In this document: in pieces, positions 47,974 to 56,803 of the stretch | Position numbering within the stretch: position 1 is the stretch's first letter | How the letters are laid out: every line of letters begins with the position of its first letter | NCBI GenBank assembly: GCA_016872285.1 | Contig: VGZZ01000004.1 | Span: 41,890-105,889 of the forward strand | Origin: SAR202 cluster bacterium | GTDB taxonomy: Bacteria; Chloroflexota; Dehalococcoidia; Lucifugimonadales; GCA-2712585 | Reading direction: 5' to 3' | DNA: 64,000 bases | Made by a program: the position numbers and the translations under genes | Notes under the pieces: model-generated | Told to the model about the DNA's origin: nothing | Databases searched by the model: none | Seen by the model: only the letters and a program-made list of their open reading frames with translations

Positions 47974-48002
47974 TTGACACCCGAATTGGACGTTGGGATA
48001 CT
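47974..48002 (+). promoter_or_regulatory. Promoter of the sulfite-oxidase-like gene
   Basis: Perfect -35 TTGACA (47974-47979), 17 bases, then GATACT (47997-48002). Transcription would start near 48009 and give a 22-base leader containing AAGGAG. This supports GTG 48031 rather than an earlier start. Confidence 0.65.
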
Positions 48003-48030
48003 ATCTTACAGTCCCCATAAGGAGCGCCTC

Positions 48031-48639
48031 GTGCTTCGCAAAGGCCCCGACAAAATCAAAAAGGCTCCCTACCGGCCAGACCTTCCGCCGGGCCAGTTCG
48101 TCACCGAAAAGTTCCCCGTCCTCACTTACGGCCCCACCCAGCACATCGACCTGAAAGACTGGCGGCTGCGAGTTTTCGGCCTGGTAGAAAATCCCATCGA
48201 GTTAGACTGGGAGGCCTTCACCAAGCTCCCCTGGACTAAAGTCGAAGCCCCCTTTCACTGCGTCACCCAGTGGAGCAAGCTCCAGAACTCCTGGGAGGGC
48301 GTCCTCTTCACCGACATCGCCTCCATCGTTAAACCCAAGCCCGAGATCAGGTTCGTCATCGCCCACTGCTACGGCGACTACACCACCAACACCCCCATCG
48401 ACGCCGTCATGGACGGCGTGGCCCTCATCGCCCATATCCACGACGGCAAGCCCCTCACCGCCGAGCATGGCGGTCCCGTCCGCACTGTCGTTCCCAGCCG
48501 TTACGGGTGGAAAAGCGCCAAGTGGGTCAACGCCATCGAGTTCTCGGATGTTGACAAGCCAGGCTTCTGGGAAGTACGCGGCTACCACAACAACGGCGAC
48601 TACAACAAAGAGGAGCGCTTCTGGCCGGAGCTGGGGTGA
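48031..48639 (+). CDS. Molybdopterin-dependent oxidoreductase, sulfite-oxidase-like
   Basis: A 202-residue protein of the sulfite oxidase/YuiH molybdopterin fold. The molybdenum-binding cysteine is in APFHCVTQWS; also present are WEGVLFTDI, YTTNTPIDAV, HGGPVRTVVPSRYGWKSAKW and WEVRGYHNNGDY. It lacks a signal peptide and haem domain. The start is GTG 48031: AAGGAG lies six bases upstream, and the promoter TTGACA sits inside the longer frame that would begin at 47941. The substrate is unknown; related proteins repair methionine sulfoxide or oxidise sulfite. It overlaps DUF309 by four bases. Confidence 0.9.
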   Translation: MLRKGPDKIKKAPYRPDLPPGQFVTEKFPVLTYGPTQHIDLKDWRLRVFGLVENPIELDWEAFTKLPWTKVEAPFHCVTQWSKLQNSWEGVLFTDIASIVKPKPEIRFVIAHCYGDYTTNTPIDAVMDGVALIAHIHDGKPLTAEHGGPVRTVVPSRYGWKSAKWVNAIEFSDVDKPGFWEVRGYHNNGDYNKEERFWPELG

Positions 48640-49094
48640 CCCGCCGCCCCTCCAACCCCCGTCGTGACCGCGACCTGGCCTGGCTCGAAAAACTCCGCCT
48701 CCAAGGCCGCGCCTCTATCCCCGAACCTCCGCCTCCTCCCCAACTCGCCCATGCCATCGCCGAGTTCAATCGCGGCGACTTCTTTAAATGCCACGAGACC
48801 CTGGAAGCCCTCTGGCTCAAGGAAGGCTACCCCGTCCGCCTCTTCTATCAAGGCATTCTGAAAATCGCTGTCGGCTTCTATCACCAACAGCGCGGCAACC
48901 GTCGCGGTAGCCTGGCCAAGCTGCGAGAGGGTCTTGAAACCCTGGGGCCTTTCGCACCCCAATACATGGAGGTCAAATTAAACAGTCTGATAGAAGAGGT
49001 AAATCGCTGGCTAGAAAACAAAGAACAGATAGAGCAAAGAGCATTACCACTAATACAAAAGATTGTTCCTCAAAGCTCAAAGGCCGCAAACTAG
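48636..49094 (+). CDS. DUF309 domain protein
   Basis: A 152-residue helical protein. The DUF309 motif HExLExxW is clear in FFKCHETLEALWLKEG, followed by YQGILKIAVGFYHQQRGN. A proline stretch precedes the domain, and the C-terminus is a charged helix. The function is unknown. It starts at GTG 48636 inside the stop of the molybdoenzyme gene, so the two are cotranslated. Confidence 0.85.
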   Translation: MTRRPSNPRRDRDLAWLEKLRLQGRASIPEPPPPPQLAHAIAEFNRGDFFKCHETLEALWLKEGYPVRLFYQGILKIAVGFYHQQRGNRRGSLAKLREGLETLGPFAPQYMEVKLNSLIEEVNRWLENKEQIEQRALPLIQKIVPQSSKAAN

Positions 49095-49149
49095 TGCTAT
49101 TATTTAGTCAAAGCAAATTTCAAGGGGCAGTAACTAAGGGGTTTGCACT

Positions 49150-49467
49150 ATGAGACAACACTTTGTCGCCTTGAGAATGGATGGCCAAATTCCTAAAGAG
49201 GCCATGCTTCTCACAGCCGACTTCGTCAAAGAGGACGAGACGTGGGTAGGAACCTGTCTTGAGCTAGGTACATCAACTTATTCTCAGGACCTGGAATCAC
49301 TCCGTAAAGAACTTGAAGAGTCCATCTTGCTCCAACTTGAAGAGGTGGAAAAGCTAGGGTTCCTAGACGATTATCTTACCGAACGCAAAGTATCTCGGAC
49401 ATCTCTTCCCGCGAATTATGCAACAGGAGCGCACTCTGGTAGATGGCTAACGGTGACAGGCGTCTGA
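49150..49467 (+). CDS. hicB: HicB-like antitoxin
   Basis: A 105-residue protein resembling HicB: a beta sheet (AMLLTADFVKEDETWVGTCLEL) then a helix (LESLRKELEESILLQLEEVEKL), and a short tail (LPANYATGAHSG). It is one base from the HicA-like gene downstream. The sequence differs from the pair at 34.6-35.1 kb, so the two modules came in separately. Confidence 0.75.
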   Translation: MRQHFVALRMDGQIPKEAMLLTADFVKEDETWVGTCLELGTSTYSQDLESLRKELEESILLQLEEVEKLGFLDDYLTERKVSRTSLPANYATGAHSGRWLTVTGV

Positions 49468-49468
49468 A

Positions 49469-49696
49469 ATGCCTCCCGCTGTTAGCGGCAGACAGCTTAT
49501 CGCCTTACTAAAGAAAGACGGCTGGACTGAAGCAGGTAGAAGAACGCACGGAATCTTTTTATATAAACGCCTTCCAGGTGAAAAACTCCCTAGGACAACT
49601 GTTGTACCGGATAAATCTGGCACTCTTCTAGACGGAGCCCTTGGTGCGATTCTAGGCGTTAAGCAAACAGGGCTTGGTAAAACCGGCCTGCAGTAA
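49469..49696 (+). CDS. hicA: HicA-like toxin
   Basis: A 75-residue dsRBD-like protein: VSGRQLIALLKKDGWTEAGRRTHGIFLYKR carries the expected catalytic histidine (RTHGIF), and VVPDKSGTLLDGALGAILGVKQTGL completes the family pattern. It lies after the HicB-like gene and forms a second hicBA unit. Confidence 0.75.
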   Translation: MPPAVSGRQLIALLKKDGWTEAGRRTHGIFLYKRLPGEKLPRTTVVPDKSGTLLDGALGAILGVKQTGLGKTGLQ

Positions 49697-49731
49697 CTTA
49701 TTGAACGGTTCGGCCTTCCTTAACCTTCTTT

Positions 49732-50595
49732 TCAAGTCGACGTTTTCCTAGCCACCTTCTTCTCAAGCCTCTTCCCCTGAAACAGGTACTGTTGCGCGTA
49801 CCCTGCGTACGGCCCAAAATACTCGTGGGCCCAGCGCACAATGTCGTCGTAATTCATCTTCTTGCCATTCAGATACCACTCGTGCATCGCCCGGCTTACC
49901 CACCGGTCGATGGGGAAAGCCTCCATCTTGTCCAGCGAGAAGGCCAGTACACAGTCGGCAATCTTCGCGCCGATACCCGGCAGCTCCTCCAGCCTCGCCC
50001 TCGCCTCCCAGTAGGGCATCGTCCGCAGCGACTCCAGATTCAGCTCCCCGTCCGCTACCTGCCGCGCCGCCACCGCCAGGTACTTGGCCCGAAAGCCCAG
50101 GGCCAGCTTCCTTAAGGCCGTCTCACCCGCATCCGCCACCTGTTGCGGCGATGGGAAGGTACTCCTGGTCTCGTCCCGCAGTGTCACCGGCGTCCCATAG
50201 GTGTTGGCGATGGACTCCATATTGTTGTGTATGCGTGGAATGTTAGAAGTGGCTGAGCATATAAACGCTACCAGACACTCCCAAGGCTCCTGCCGCAGCA
50301 GCCGCATCCCCGGATAGTGGCCTATCATTTCCGCTATCCGACTGTCTTTATTTATCCCTTGGTATATGGCGGGTAAGTCATCGTCCAGCCGAAAGTAGCT
50401 TTGCAGCATCGGCGTTAGCTTCTCAGGCTTCTCCGGCGCTGAGTACACCTCGACGCCGAAGAGGTCCTGGCGCATGTGCAGCAGATTCCCGTACACCACC
50501 CCTGAGTACCACTGCCCGTAACGCTTCCATCGATGCGCCTGCCCACTCTCCAGCGTTTCCTTGAGGTCGAAGGGGTGAGGGAATTCCAGCCTCAT
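49732..50595 (-). CDS. ogg: 8-oxoguanine DNA glycosylase (OGG1-like)
   Basis: A 287-residue bifunctional DNA glycosylase/AP lyase. An OGG1-type N-terminal domain (FDLKETLESGQAHRWKRYGQWYSGV in parts) precedes the helix-hairpin-helix LPGIGAKIADCVLAFSL, which carries the catalytic lysine. The catalytic aspartate is in FPIDRWVSR. The start is ATG 50595, overlapping the dinG stop (ATGA); a longer frame from 50664 lies in dinG. It closes the PHP-dinG-ogg operon. Confidence 0.92.
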   Translation of the reverse strand: MRLEFPHPFDLKETLESGQAHRWKRYGQWYSGVVYGNLLHMRQDLFGVEVYSAPEKPEKLTPMLQSYFRLDDDLPAIYQGINKDSRIAEMIGHYPGMRLLRQEPWECLVAFICSATSNIPRIHNNMESIANTYGTPVTLRDETRSTFPSPQQVADAGETALRKLALGFRAKYLAVAARQVADGELNLESLRTMPYWEARARLEELPGIGAKIADCVLAFSLDKMEAFPIDRWVSRAMHEWYLNGKKMNYDDIVRWAHEYFGPYAGYAQQYLFQGKRLEKKVARKTST

Positions 50596-53393
50596 GCCTG
50601 TTTCCCCAGCCACTGGCTTATGTAGTCGGTCATGGATGCCATAGGCGCAGTGCGGACGCTGCACTCGGGTATCGAGTCCAGGAAGGTGCGTCCATAGCCC
50701 TTGCTGACCAGCCGCCGGTCCATAATCACCACCACACCCCTGTCCCTGCTGTTGCGTATGAGCCTGCCGAACCCCTGCCTAAACCGCAGCACCGCCTGAG
50801 GCACCGCATACTGGCTGAACGAGTCGTCATACTGCTCCGACCTGGCGGCGAATATTGGGTCCGTGGGAACGTTAAAAGGCAGCCGCACCAGCACCAGCAC
50901 CTTCACCACCCCCGACGGCATATCCACCCCTTCCCAGAAGCTGCTGGCCCCGAGCAGCACCCCCTGGGGGTTATCGATGAACTGCTGCATCACCCTGTGG
51001 GGCGAGCCATCTACCCCCTGGGCAAACACTGGGTGCCCCTCCGGCTCCACGGCATCAATGAGCGACTTGCGCGCCATCCGCAGCGAAGAATGCGAGGTAA
51101 ACAAGGCTAACGTGTGGCCCTTGGCCGCTCTCACTATCGATGCCAGTCCCCGTTCCAACGCTTCCTTATAGCTCCTATCCCCAGGCTCCGGCAGGTCGAT
51201 GGGCAAACCCACCAGGGCCGCCTTCTTGTAGTTAAAGGGCGAGCCGACGGTAAGTTCATCGCAGTCTTCTAGGCCCAATCTCTGACGTATAAACTCGAAG
51301 CTGCCCTGGGTGCTAAGCGTAGCGCTGGTCAGTACTACCGTCTTTTTCTCATCAAAAAGCTCCTCTTTAAGTCTGGCGCCTACGTCCAGCGGCGCGGAGT
51401 GGAGCGACAGAGCGCCCTCGTTGTCCTGCGACAGCCAGTCTACCCTCTCCTCCTGCCCCTCCACGCTTAACACCGCCTCTACCTGTCCCTTGACCTCCGC
51501 CGTCTCCTCCAGCCACGCCTCAAAGTTGGACAGCAGCATATTAGCCTCGGGAGCGTCGGTCAAAGAAAGGCTTGATAGATATCTGTGCAGTTTCTCCACC
51601 CGTGTCTGCACCTCACCCAGGGCCACGCTGGCGTTGTCCCACGCCTCCTCCACCCTCGACCACGCGCCCTGGGCCCTAGCGCTGCGAGTGACCCGCACCT
51701 GAAGCCGGTCATTCAGTTCGCTGCGATGGGTCTGCATAAACTCTTCATTGGCCCCCCAAAAGCGTGCCCAGGCGTCCCGCAGCCTCGGGACAAAACCCTC
51801 GGCATCGCTCATCAAGGTCCTGAGGTCGGTCTTCTGTAGCTCTGTTAGGCTCGGCCTTCGGAGCATCAGGTTCAAGTCCGACATCCATCGAGTTAAGGTC
51901 TCCGTCTGCTCGGTGAGCCAGCCCTGCGACACCTTGAATCCAAGTTGGTCTGTAGCCTCCTCTTCCAGGTTATGGGCCTCATCCACAATCAGATGTTCAT
52001 AGTGAGGTATAAGGCTGCCTCCCCTCGCCATGTCTGAAAGCAGCAGCGCGTGGTTCACCACCACTACATGCGCCCCCTCGGCCCTCTCCCTCGCCGACCG
52101 CAGAAAGCAGGCCCCTTCCCGCAAGCCTAAACACTTCCCCTTCTCCCCTGCTGAAACCTTGGCCCACATGCCGGCATCCTTCCCTGATAGGTTCATCTCT
52201 GCCTTATCGCCGGTACTCGTAGTCTGAAGCCAGACCAGGCATTTGCTCAAAAGCCGCGCCTCGTCCGTGGACAGGTTGTCGCTGCGGGACAGGGCGGCCC
52301 ATCGCCTCATGCACAGATAGTTGGTGCGGCCCTTCAGGCTCGTCCCTTTGAACTCGCCCAGCGTTAGCGTGTCGCCCTTCTCCAAAGCCTGTGCCAGGGC
52401 TGGGATATCTTTTGTCAGGAGCTGCTCCTGTAGATTGATAGTGTTGGTGGAGACCACCACACGCACGCCATTCTTGACAGCGTAGAGTATGGCAGGCAGC
52501 AAATACGCCACCGACTTCCCTACCCCCGTCCCTCCTTCCACTATCACCCGTCCGCCCTCGTTAAAAGCCTTGACCACTGCCCTCATCATCGAAACCTGCT
52601 GGGGCCGGTGTTCAAAATTCGGAATCTCTCGGGCTAGAAGTCCACCCACCGAAACCATCCCCACCAGCTCCCTTTCGTCCAGCGCCTGGCGCGTTTGCGA
52701 CTCCCGCAGCGGCGTCAGTCGGACCAGCCGCGCCTCCACGGCCTTCAAGTCAAAGCCGCCGAGGCCAACGCTGCTCCTCCGACTGTCCGAAACCGCTAGC
52801 AGATCCGACACTGGCCATCGCGCCCGCTCCGCCATTACCCTCACCTGGTCCAGCACCGCCGCGTCCACCTCCTCCACTCGCTTCAGCAGCGCCAGAAAAA
52901 CCTCCCTGGCTATCTGGGCGTCGGCCAGCGCTCTGTGCGGCCTGTCGTGTTCTATCCCCAGCCGCTTTGACAGCAGCGACAACGAGTATTCAGGCGCGCT
53001 GGGCAGGAATAGCGATGCCAGGTCCCATGTGTCGTAGGGAGTGTTATTTAAGGTTAGGCCGTGCTTGGCCAAAAACTGGAGGTCGAAGGCGATGTTATGT
53101 CCCACCACCGGGTACGAGCCCACAAATTGCGCCAACCGGCCCGCCACCACGGCAAAGGGAGGCGCCGAGTCAACATCCTTCTGATGTATGCCCGTCAGCC
53201 TCTCGATGAATTGGGATATAGTCGTATATGGATTTACAAAGGTGCTTAAGGTTTCCAGGACTTCCGACCCACGAAACTTCACAGCCCCCACTTCTATTAT
53301 TGAGTCTTGCTTGTGGTCCAGGCCGGTGGTCTCTAAATCTAAAGATACGTAGACCCTTTCCCGGGCTGGCTCCCTTTGAGAGAACAGGCTCAT
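50592..53393 (-). CDS. dinG: DinG-type helicase with N-terminal exonuclease domain
   Basis: A 933-residue protein. Residues ~12-175 are a DEDD exonuclease like DNA polymerase III epsilon (SLDLETTGLDHKQD, VVGHNIAFDLQFL, HRALADAQIA). A superfamily 2 helicase follows, with Walker A EGGTGVGKSVAYLLPA, DEAH box VDEAHNLEEE and VVLTSATLST. Cysteines in NYLCMRRW, GKCLGLREGACF suggest an iron-sulfur cluster, but a full set of four in normal spacing is not certain. Likely a 5'-3' helicase/nuclease that resolves R-loops or repair intermediates. It is in an operon with a PHP gene and ogg. Confidence 0.92.
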   Translation of the reverse strand: MSLFSQREPARERVYVSLDLETTGLDHKQDSIIEVGAVKFRGSEVLETLSTFVNPYTTISQFIERLTGIHQKDVDSAPPFAVVAGRLAQFVGSYPVVGHNIAFDLQFLAKHGLTLNNTPYDTWDLASLFLPSAPEYSLSLLSKRLGIEHDRPHRALADAQIAREVFLALLKRVEEVDAAVLDQVRVMAERARWPVSDLLAVSDSRRSSVGLGGFDLKAVEARLVRLTPLRESQTRQALDERELVGMVSVGGLLAREIPNFEHRPQQVSMMRAVVKAFNEGGRVIVEGGTGVGKSVAYLLPAILYAVKNGVRVVVSTNTINLQEQLLTKDIPALAQALEKGDTLTLGEFKGTSLKGRTNYLCMRRWAALSRSDNLSTDEARLLSKCLVWLQTTSTGDKAEMNLSGKDAGMWAKVSAGEKGKCLGLREGACFLRSARERAEGAHVVVVNHALLLSDMARGGSLIPHYEHLIVDEAHNLEEEATDQLGFKVSQGWLTEQTETLTRWMSDLNLMLRRPSLTELQKTDLRTLMSDAEGFVPRLRDAWARFWGANEEFMQTHRSELNDRLQVRVTRSARAQGAWSRVEEAWDNASVALGEVQTRVEKLHRYLSSLSLTDAPEANMLLSNFEAWLEETAEVKGQVEAVLSVEGQEERVDWLSQDNEGALSLHSAPLDVGARLKEELFDEKKTVVLTSATLSTQGSFEFIRQRLGLEDCDELTVGSPFNYKKAALVGLPIDLPEPGDRSYKEALERGLASIVRAAKGHTLALFTSHSSLRMARKSLIDAVEPEGHPVFAQGVDGSPHRVMQQFIDNPQGVLLGASSFWEGVDMPSGVVKVLVLVRLPFNVPTDPIFAARSEQYDDSFSQYAVPQAVLRFRQGFGRLIRNSRDRGVVVIMDRRLVSKGYGRTFLDSIPECSVRTAPMASMTDYISQWLGKQA

Positions 53394-53414
53394 ATCACCC
53401 CCTGACTGAAGACC

Positions 53415-54107
53415 CTAGCCCTTGAAGGGTTGGACCAGGCCGACCCGCAGGCCATAACCGGCGTAATATCGCCCGTTCCTCAGCGCTTCGATGAACTCCG
53501 CCTCTGAGCGGATATCGTCTAGGAACATGGTGGTGCAGCGTCCCAGCCCGTGAACAGAGTGGGCGTCGCTGCCGCCCGTAGTGTTCAATTTCAGCCGTTT
53601 GGCCACTTCCCAGGCAAAAAGGTTCTCGCTGTCTATGGTGCTGCCGTTGGCCGCCTCCACGGCGTCCACCATCTGGAACACAGGATGCTCCGTCCCCTCC
53701 TCCACATTGGTAGGAAATGGCCGGCCGTCGCGGTAGAGGTACGGCCGCGAGTTGGGACGCGGGTCGTGTATGCCGCGAAAAGGGTGGGCCGTTACCATGG
53801 CCCCGCCGCACTCCTTCACTACCCGCCTTAGTTCGCCAATCTCTGAAATCCCCGACACGTAGCTGTCCAGGCCGAAGACCAGCACGTGTCCCATATCGGT
53901 ATCCACTTCCACACCTCTGATAAGCAATAGGTCATGCTTGCTGGCGAAATCGGCGAACTGATGTCTATCCCATGGCGCGTTATGCTCAGTTATACAAATA
54001 CCCGGCAGTCCTAAGCGCTTTGCTTCTAGAACCATCTCCTCCGGCGTAAGACTGCTGTCGCTGCTGCCTTTGGTAGTGTGCACGTGAAGATCGATAACGG
54101 TAGCCAT
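53415..54107 (-). CDS. PHP domain phosphoesterase-like protein
   Basis: A 230-residue PHP (polymerase and histidinol phosphatase) protein. Metal motifs in order: DLHVHTTKGSSDSSL, ICITEHNAP, RGVEVDTDMG, VTAHPFRG and TTGGSDAHSVHG. It may hydrolyse a phosphoester or nucleotide. The start is ATG 54107 (MATVIDLHVHTT), preferred to 54146 because the fold begins there. It precedes dinG by 21 bases. Confidence 0.88.
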   Translation of the reverse strand: MATVIDLHVHTTKGSSDSSLTPEEMVLEAKRLGLPGICITEHNAPWDRHQFADFASKHDLLLIRGVEVDTDMGHVLVFGLDSYVSGISEIGELRRVVKECGGAMVTAHPFRGIHDPRPNSRPYLYRDGRPFPTNVEEGTEHPVFQMVDAVEAANGSTIDSENLFAWEVAKRLKLNTTGGSDAHSVHGLGRCTTMFLDDIRSEAEFIEALRNGRYYAGYGLRVGLVQPFKG

Positions 54108-54193
54108 GGGCAGAGTTATTTTATTGTCCTCTCCAGGAAGCGTCAATTGATTGAATTATGTAAGGGTTTCCTGAATATTTTACGCGCTCCCAA

Positions 54194-54202
54194 TGCTAGA
54201 AT
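54194..54202 (+). promoter_or_regulatory. Extended -10 promoter of xer
   Basis: TGC-TAGAAT lies 35 bases upstream of the ATG, leaving a leader of about 29 bases with GAGGGAGG as ribosome binding site. Confidence 0.55.
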
Positions 54203-54237
54203 CGCCAAGATACACCATTCCCCACTAGAGGGAGGCT

Positions 54238-55146
54238 ATGCAAGAGACCGTTAATTCGTTCCTCCATCACCTGGTAGTAGAAAAGGGCTTCTCTCCCAAC
54301 ACCCTTGAGGCCTACAGGAACGACCTGAACCAGTTCATGGAGTACGTCCGAGGCAAAGTCCCTTCCCCTAATGGCGCAGGCACCTGGTCCCAGGTCGACA
54401 TGAAGCTCCTGACGGAATACGTCGTCGACCTGCGTGGAAAGAAGCGCTATCGAGACAGCACCGCGGCCCGAAAAGTGGCCGCAATCAAGTCCTTCTTTGG
54501 CTTTTTGCTGCAAGAAGGGCTGCTGGATAAAGACCCCAGCGAGAGCCTGACCGGCCCCAGGCCAGGCCGTACCTTGCCCAAGTATCTAACCGAGGATGAG
54601 GTAAATCGCCTCCTGGAAGAGACTAAAAAGGAGTCCAGCCCGGAAGGACAGCGCGACTACGCTATCCTCGAAATGTTATACGCCACCGGCCTTCGGGTGT
54701 CGGAGCTGGTGTCCCTAAATCAGGACGACCTGAACCTCCGAGAGGGTTACGTGCGTTGCATTGGCAAAGGCGCCAAAGAGCGTCTCGCCCATATTCATCC
54801 CCAGGCCGCCACAGCCCTGGAGAGCTACATCAAGACGGCCCGCCATAAGCTGCTGGGGGATTCTAAAGACAAGGCCCTTTTCCTGAACCGTCGCGGAGAG
54901 CGTCTGACGCGTCAGTGGATTTGGGCAATCTTGAAAGCGTCGGCCAGGAAAGCTAATATAAAGAAGCCCCTGACTCCACATGTTCTGCGTCATAGTTTCG
55001 CAACCCACATGCTCAGAGGAGGGGCCCCTCTAAGGCACGTTCAAGAAATGCTAGGCCATTCCAGCATTACCACCACACAGATATACACGCATTTAACAGA
55101 TGAACATCTGCGCAAGGAGTACGACAGGAGTCACCCAAGGGCCTAA
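54238..55146 (+). CDS. xerD: Tyrosine recombinase XerC/XerD-like
   Basis: A 302-residue tyrosine recombinase that resolves chromosome dimers at dif. The SAM-like N-terminal domain (VNSFLHHLVVEKGFSPNTLEAYRNDL in parts) is followed by the catalytic domain with all active-site residues: R of TGLRVSELV, K of GKGAKERL, H and R of HVLRHSFATH, H of LGHSSITTT and Y of QIYTHLT. Length is exact for Xer. It cannot be assigned to XerC or XerD by sequence alone. It is not next to phage genes, so a housekeeping role is likely. Confidence 0.93.
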   Translation: MQETVNSFLHHLVVEKGFSPNTLEAYRNDLNQFMEYVRGKVPSPNGAGTWSQVDMKLLTEYVVDLRGKKRYRDSTAARKVAAIKSFFGFLLQEGLLDKDPSESLTGPRPGRTLPKYLTEDEVNRLLEETKKESSPEGQRDYAILEMLYATGLRVSELVSLNQDDLNLREGYVRCIGKGAKERLAHIHPQAATALESYIKTARHKLLGDSKDKALFLNRRGERLTRQWIWAILKASARKANIKKPLTPHVLRHSFATHMLRGGAPLRHVQEMLGHSSITTTQIYTHLTDEHLRKEYDRSHPRA

Positions 55147-55203
55147 GCGCGCTGTCGCCCCGGCCTCAATTCCTGTCGCCTTGCGAAATCCCAGGCTATC
55201 GCC

Positions 55204-55695
55204 ATGCGAATAGCTATGGGCAGTGACGACCGTAGCCTCCTTACCCAGAGCGTACTCGAGGATCTCCAACGACGCGGTTTCGAGGTCGAAACGTACCGAG
55301 CGTTGCGAGAGGGTTGCGATCCTAACTGGCCGGACGTCGCCTTCAGCGTCTCACGGGTGGTGGCCAGCGGCAGATGCCAGCAGGGTATCCTCTTCTGTTA
55401 CACCGGCACCGGCGTTAGCATTGCCGCCAACAAGGTGCCCGGCGTCAGGGCCGCCCTCTGCTCCGACGCTGAAACCGCCAGAGGCGCCCGCCTCTGGAAC
55501 GACGCCAACGTTCTGTGCCTAAGCCTGAGGCTAACCTCTCCCCAGGTAGCCAGGGAAATCTTGGACGCCTGGTTCTCTACGGAAGGTATTGACCCAACTG
55601 AAAAACCCAATATAGACAAAATCAAAAAGGCGGACGCCCTCCATGCCGGGACCGCACTGGCTGGAAGCGCCCCTCACCCATCCCAAGAGTATTAA
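55204..55695 (+). CDS. RpiB/LacAB family sugar-phosphate isomerase
   Basis: A 163-residue protein of the ribose-5-phosphate isomerase B fold. The catalytic cysteine is in FCYTGTGVSIAANKVPGVRAAL, and NDANVLCLSLRLTS follows. The usual GSDHAGF near the N-terminus is GSDDRSL, so the His that helps open the sugar ring is missing. It may use another sugar phosphate or be altered in activity. Start at ATG 55204. Confidence 0.82.
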   Translation: MRIAMGSDDRSLLTQSVLEDLQRRGFEVETYRALREGCDPNWPDVAFSVSRVVASGRCQQGILFCYTGTGVSIAANKVPGVRAALCSDAETARGARLWNDANVLCLSLRLTSPQVAREILDAWFSTEGIDPTEKPNIDKIKKADALHAGTALAGSAPHPSQEY

Positions 55696-55742
55696 GCCTT
55701 TAGTCTAGATACCTGGGCCATTACCTAAAGGGAGGCGAAGTT

Positions 55743-56447
55743 ATGGCAGTAGTGACGTTGAACGGGCAGATAGGCAGCGGCGCCCTGGAAGTAGGACTTA
55801 AGACCGCCCATCTCTTAAAGGCTGACTACGTCGACCGCTTAATATTCGCTGAAGCGGCCAAGAGAATTGGGGCCACAGTCCAGGCGGTGGCAGAAAAGGA
55901 ACGGGAGGTGCTAAGGCTGCGCGACCGCGTCGCCAGGTTTATGCAAAACTTGCTGGAGCGCTCCGCGATGTCAGGTGCGGGCGGCGAACCCTACTTCGGG
56001 CCTGGCATTGAGGTGATACTGTCCAGGGACTATTATACCGAAAATCCTGACGAGCCTATTACCCAGGGCCATGAGCTGGATGACGAGAAATTCATACAAG
56101 TGACCACCGCCGTCGTGAAAGACCTTGCCAAGGGCGGCAATGTAGTTATCGTAGGCCGGGGCGGCAATATGATCCTCAAGGATATGCCGGGCGTTTTGCA
56201 CGTAGGCGTCGTAGCTCCCAAAGACCGTCGAATTCGTACTATAATGCAGAGAGAACATTTAGAAGCTAAAGAAGCCTCTGAATTTGTGGACCTTCATGAG
56301 GCGGCTAGAGTCTCATACTTTAACAAGTTCTTTGGAGCGCACCCGGACAGCCCCAGCTGCTATCACCTCATGATGAACATGGCGGACATCAAGACCGACA
56401 CGGTAGCCCAAATCGTTGCCGATGCCGCCCGTGATATGGCCGCATAA
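55743..56447 (+). CDS. Cytidylate kinase-like family protein
   Basis: A 234-residue P-loop protein of the cytidylate kinase-like type (PF13189). The nucleotide loop is LNGQIGSGALEVG, which lacks the Walker lysine, as is usual in this family (GSxGxxIG pattern). VVIVGRGGNMILKDMPG and LHVGVVAPKDRRIRTIMQRE match the family, with HEAARVSYFNKFFGA near the end. Its substrate is unknown. It follows the RpiB-like gene by 47 bases behind GGGAGG. Confidence 0.85.
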   Translation: MAVVTLNGQIGSGALEVGLKTAHLLKADYVDRLIFAEAAKRIGATVQAVAEKEREVLRLRDRVARFMQNLLERSAMSGAGGEPYFGPGIEVILSRDYYTENPDEPITQGHELDDEKFIQVTTAVVKDLAKGGNVVIVGRGGNMILKDMPGVLHVGVVAPKDRRIRTIMQREHLEAKEASEFVDLHEAARVSYFNKFFGAHPDSPSCYHLMMNMADIKTDTVAQIVADAARDMAA

Positions 56448-56479
56448 AGCTAAAGTTTGCAAGGAGCAATCATCCATTC

Positions 56480-56797
56480 ATGCCCAGTAGAGGACGCCGC
56501 GTTGCGGCACGACAGGCCCAGTTAAGCCGGCGAAAAAGGCGGGACCATGGCCCCGCCAGCATACCTGCGGACCAGCCTCGCTCCGCCAGCGCCACCCTGG
56601 ATACGCTGGCACCGTCGCCTATTGCGCCGACAGTCGGCGCAGTGCGGGCTGAATCCAGGACTCCCCAGGCCCCACCCCGCCGCACTGAGCAGAGGCACAT
56701 GGTTTACCATTACGTAGGGCCTGAGATGCGCCGCATTATCATACTTACCGGCGTAATAGTCGCCGTATTGGTGATTGCCTCCTTCCTGATCAAGTAG
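56480..56797 (+). CDS. Small tail-anchored membrane protein
   Basis: A 105-residue hypothetical protein: a basic start (SRGRRVAARQAQLSRRKRRD), a proline/alanine linker and a single C-terminal membrane segment (IIILTGVIVAVLVIASFLI). It probably sits in the membrane with a cytoplasmic basic arm. I do not recognise a family. It lies between the cytidylate-kinase-like gene and uvrC with short gaps, and AGGAGC precedes its ATG. Confidence 0.65.
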   Translation: MPSRGRRVAARQAQLSRRKRRDHGPASIPADQPRSASATLDTLAPSPIAPTVGAVRAESRTPQAPPRRTEQRHMVYHYVGPEMRRIIILTGVIVAVLVIASFLIK

Positions 56798-56803
56798 GTT
56801 CCC

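Noticed and set aside
54238..55146. Xer gene as sign of an integrative element
   Set aside because: Its length and motifs fit the housekeeping dimer-resolution recombinase, and neighbours are core genes.
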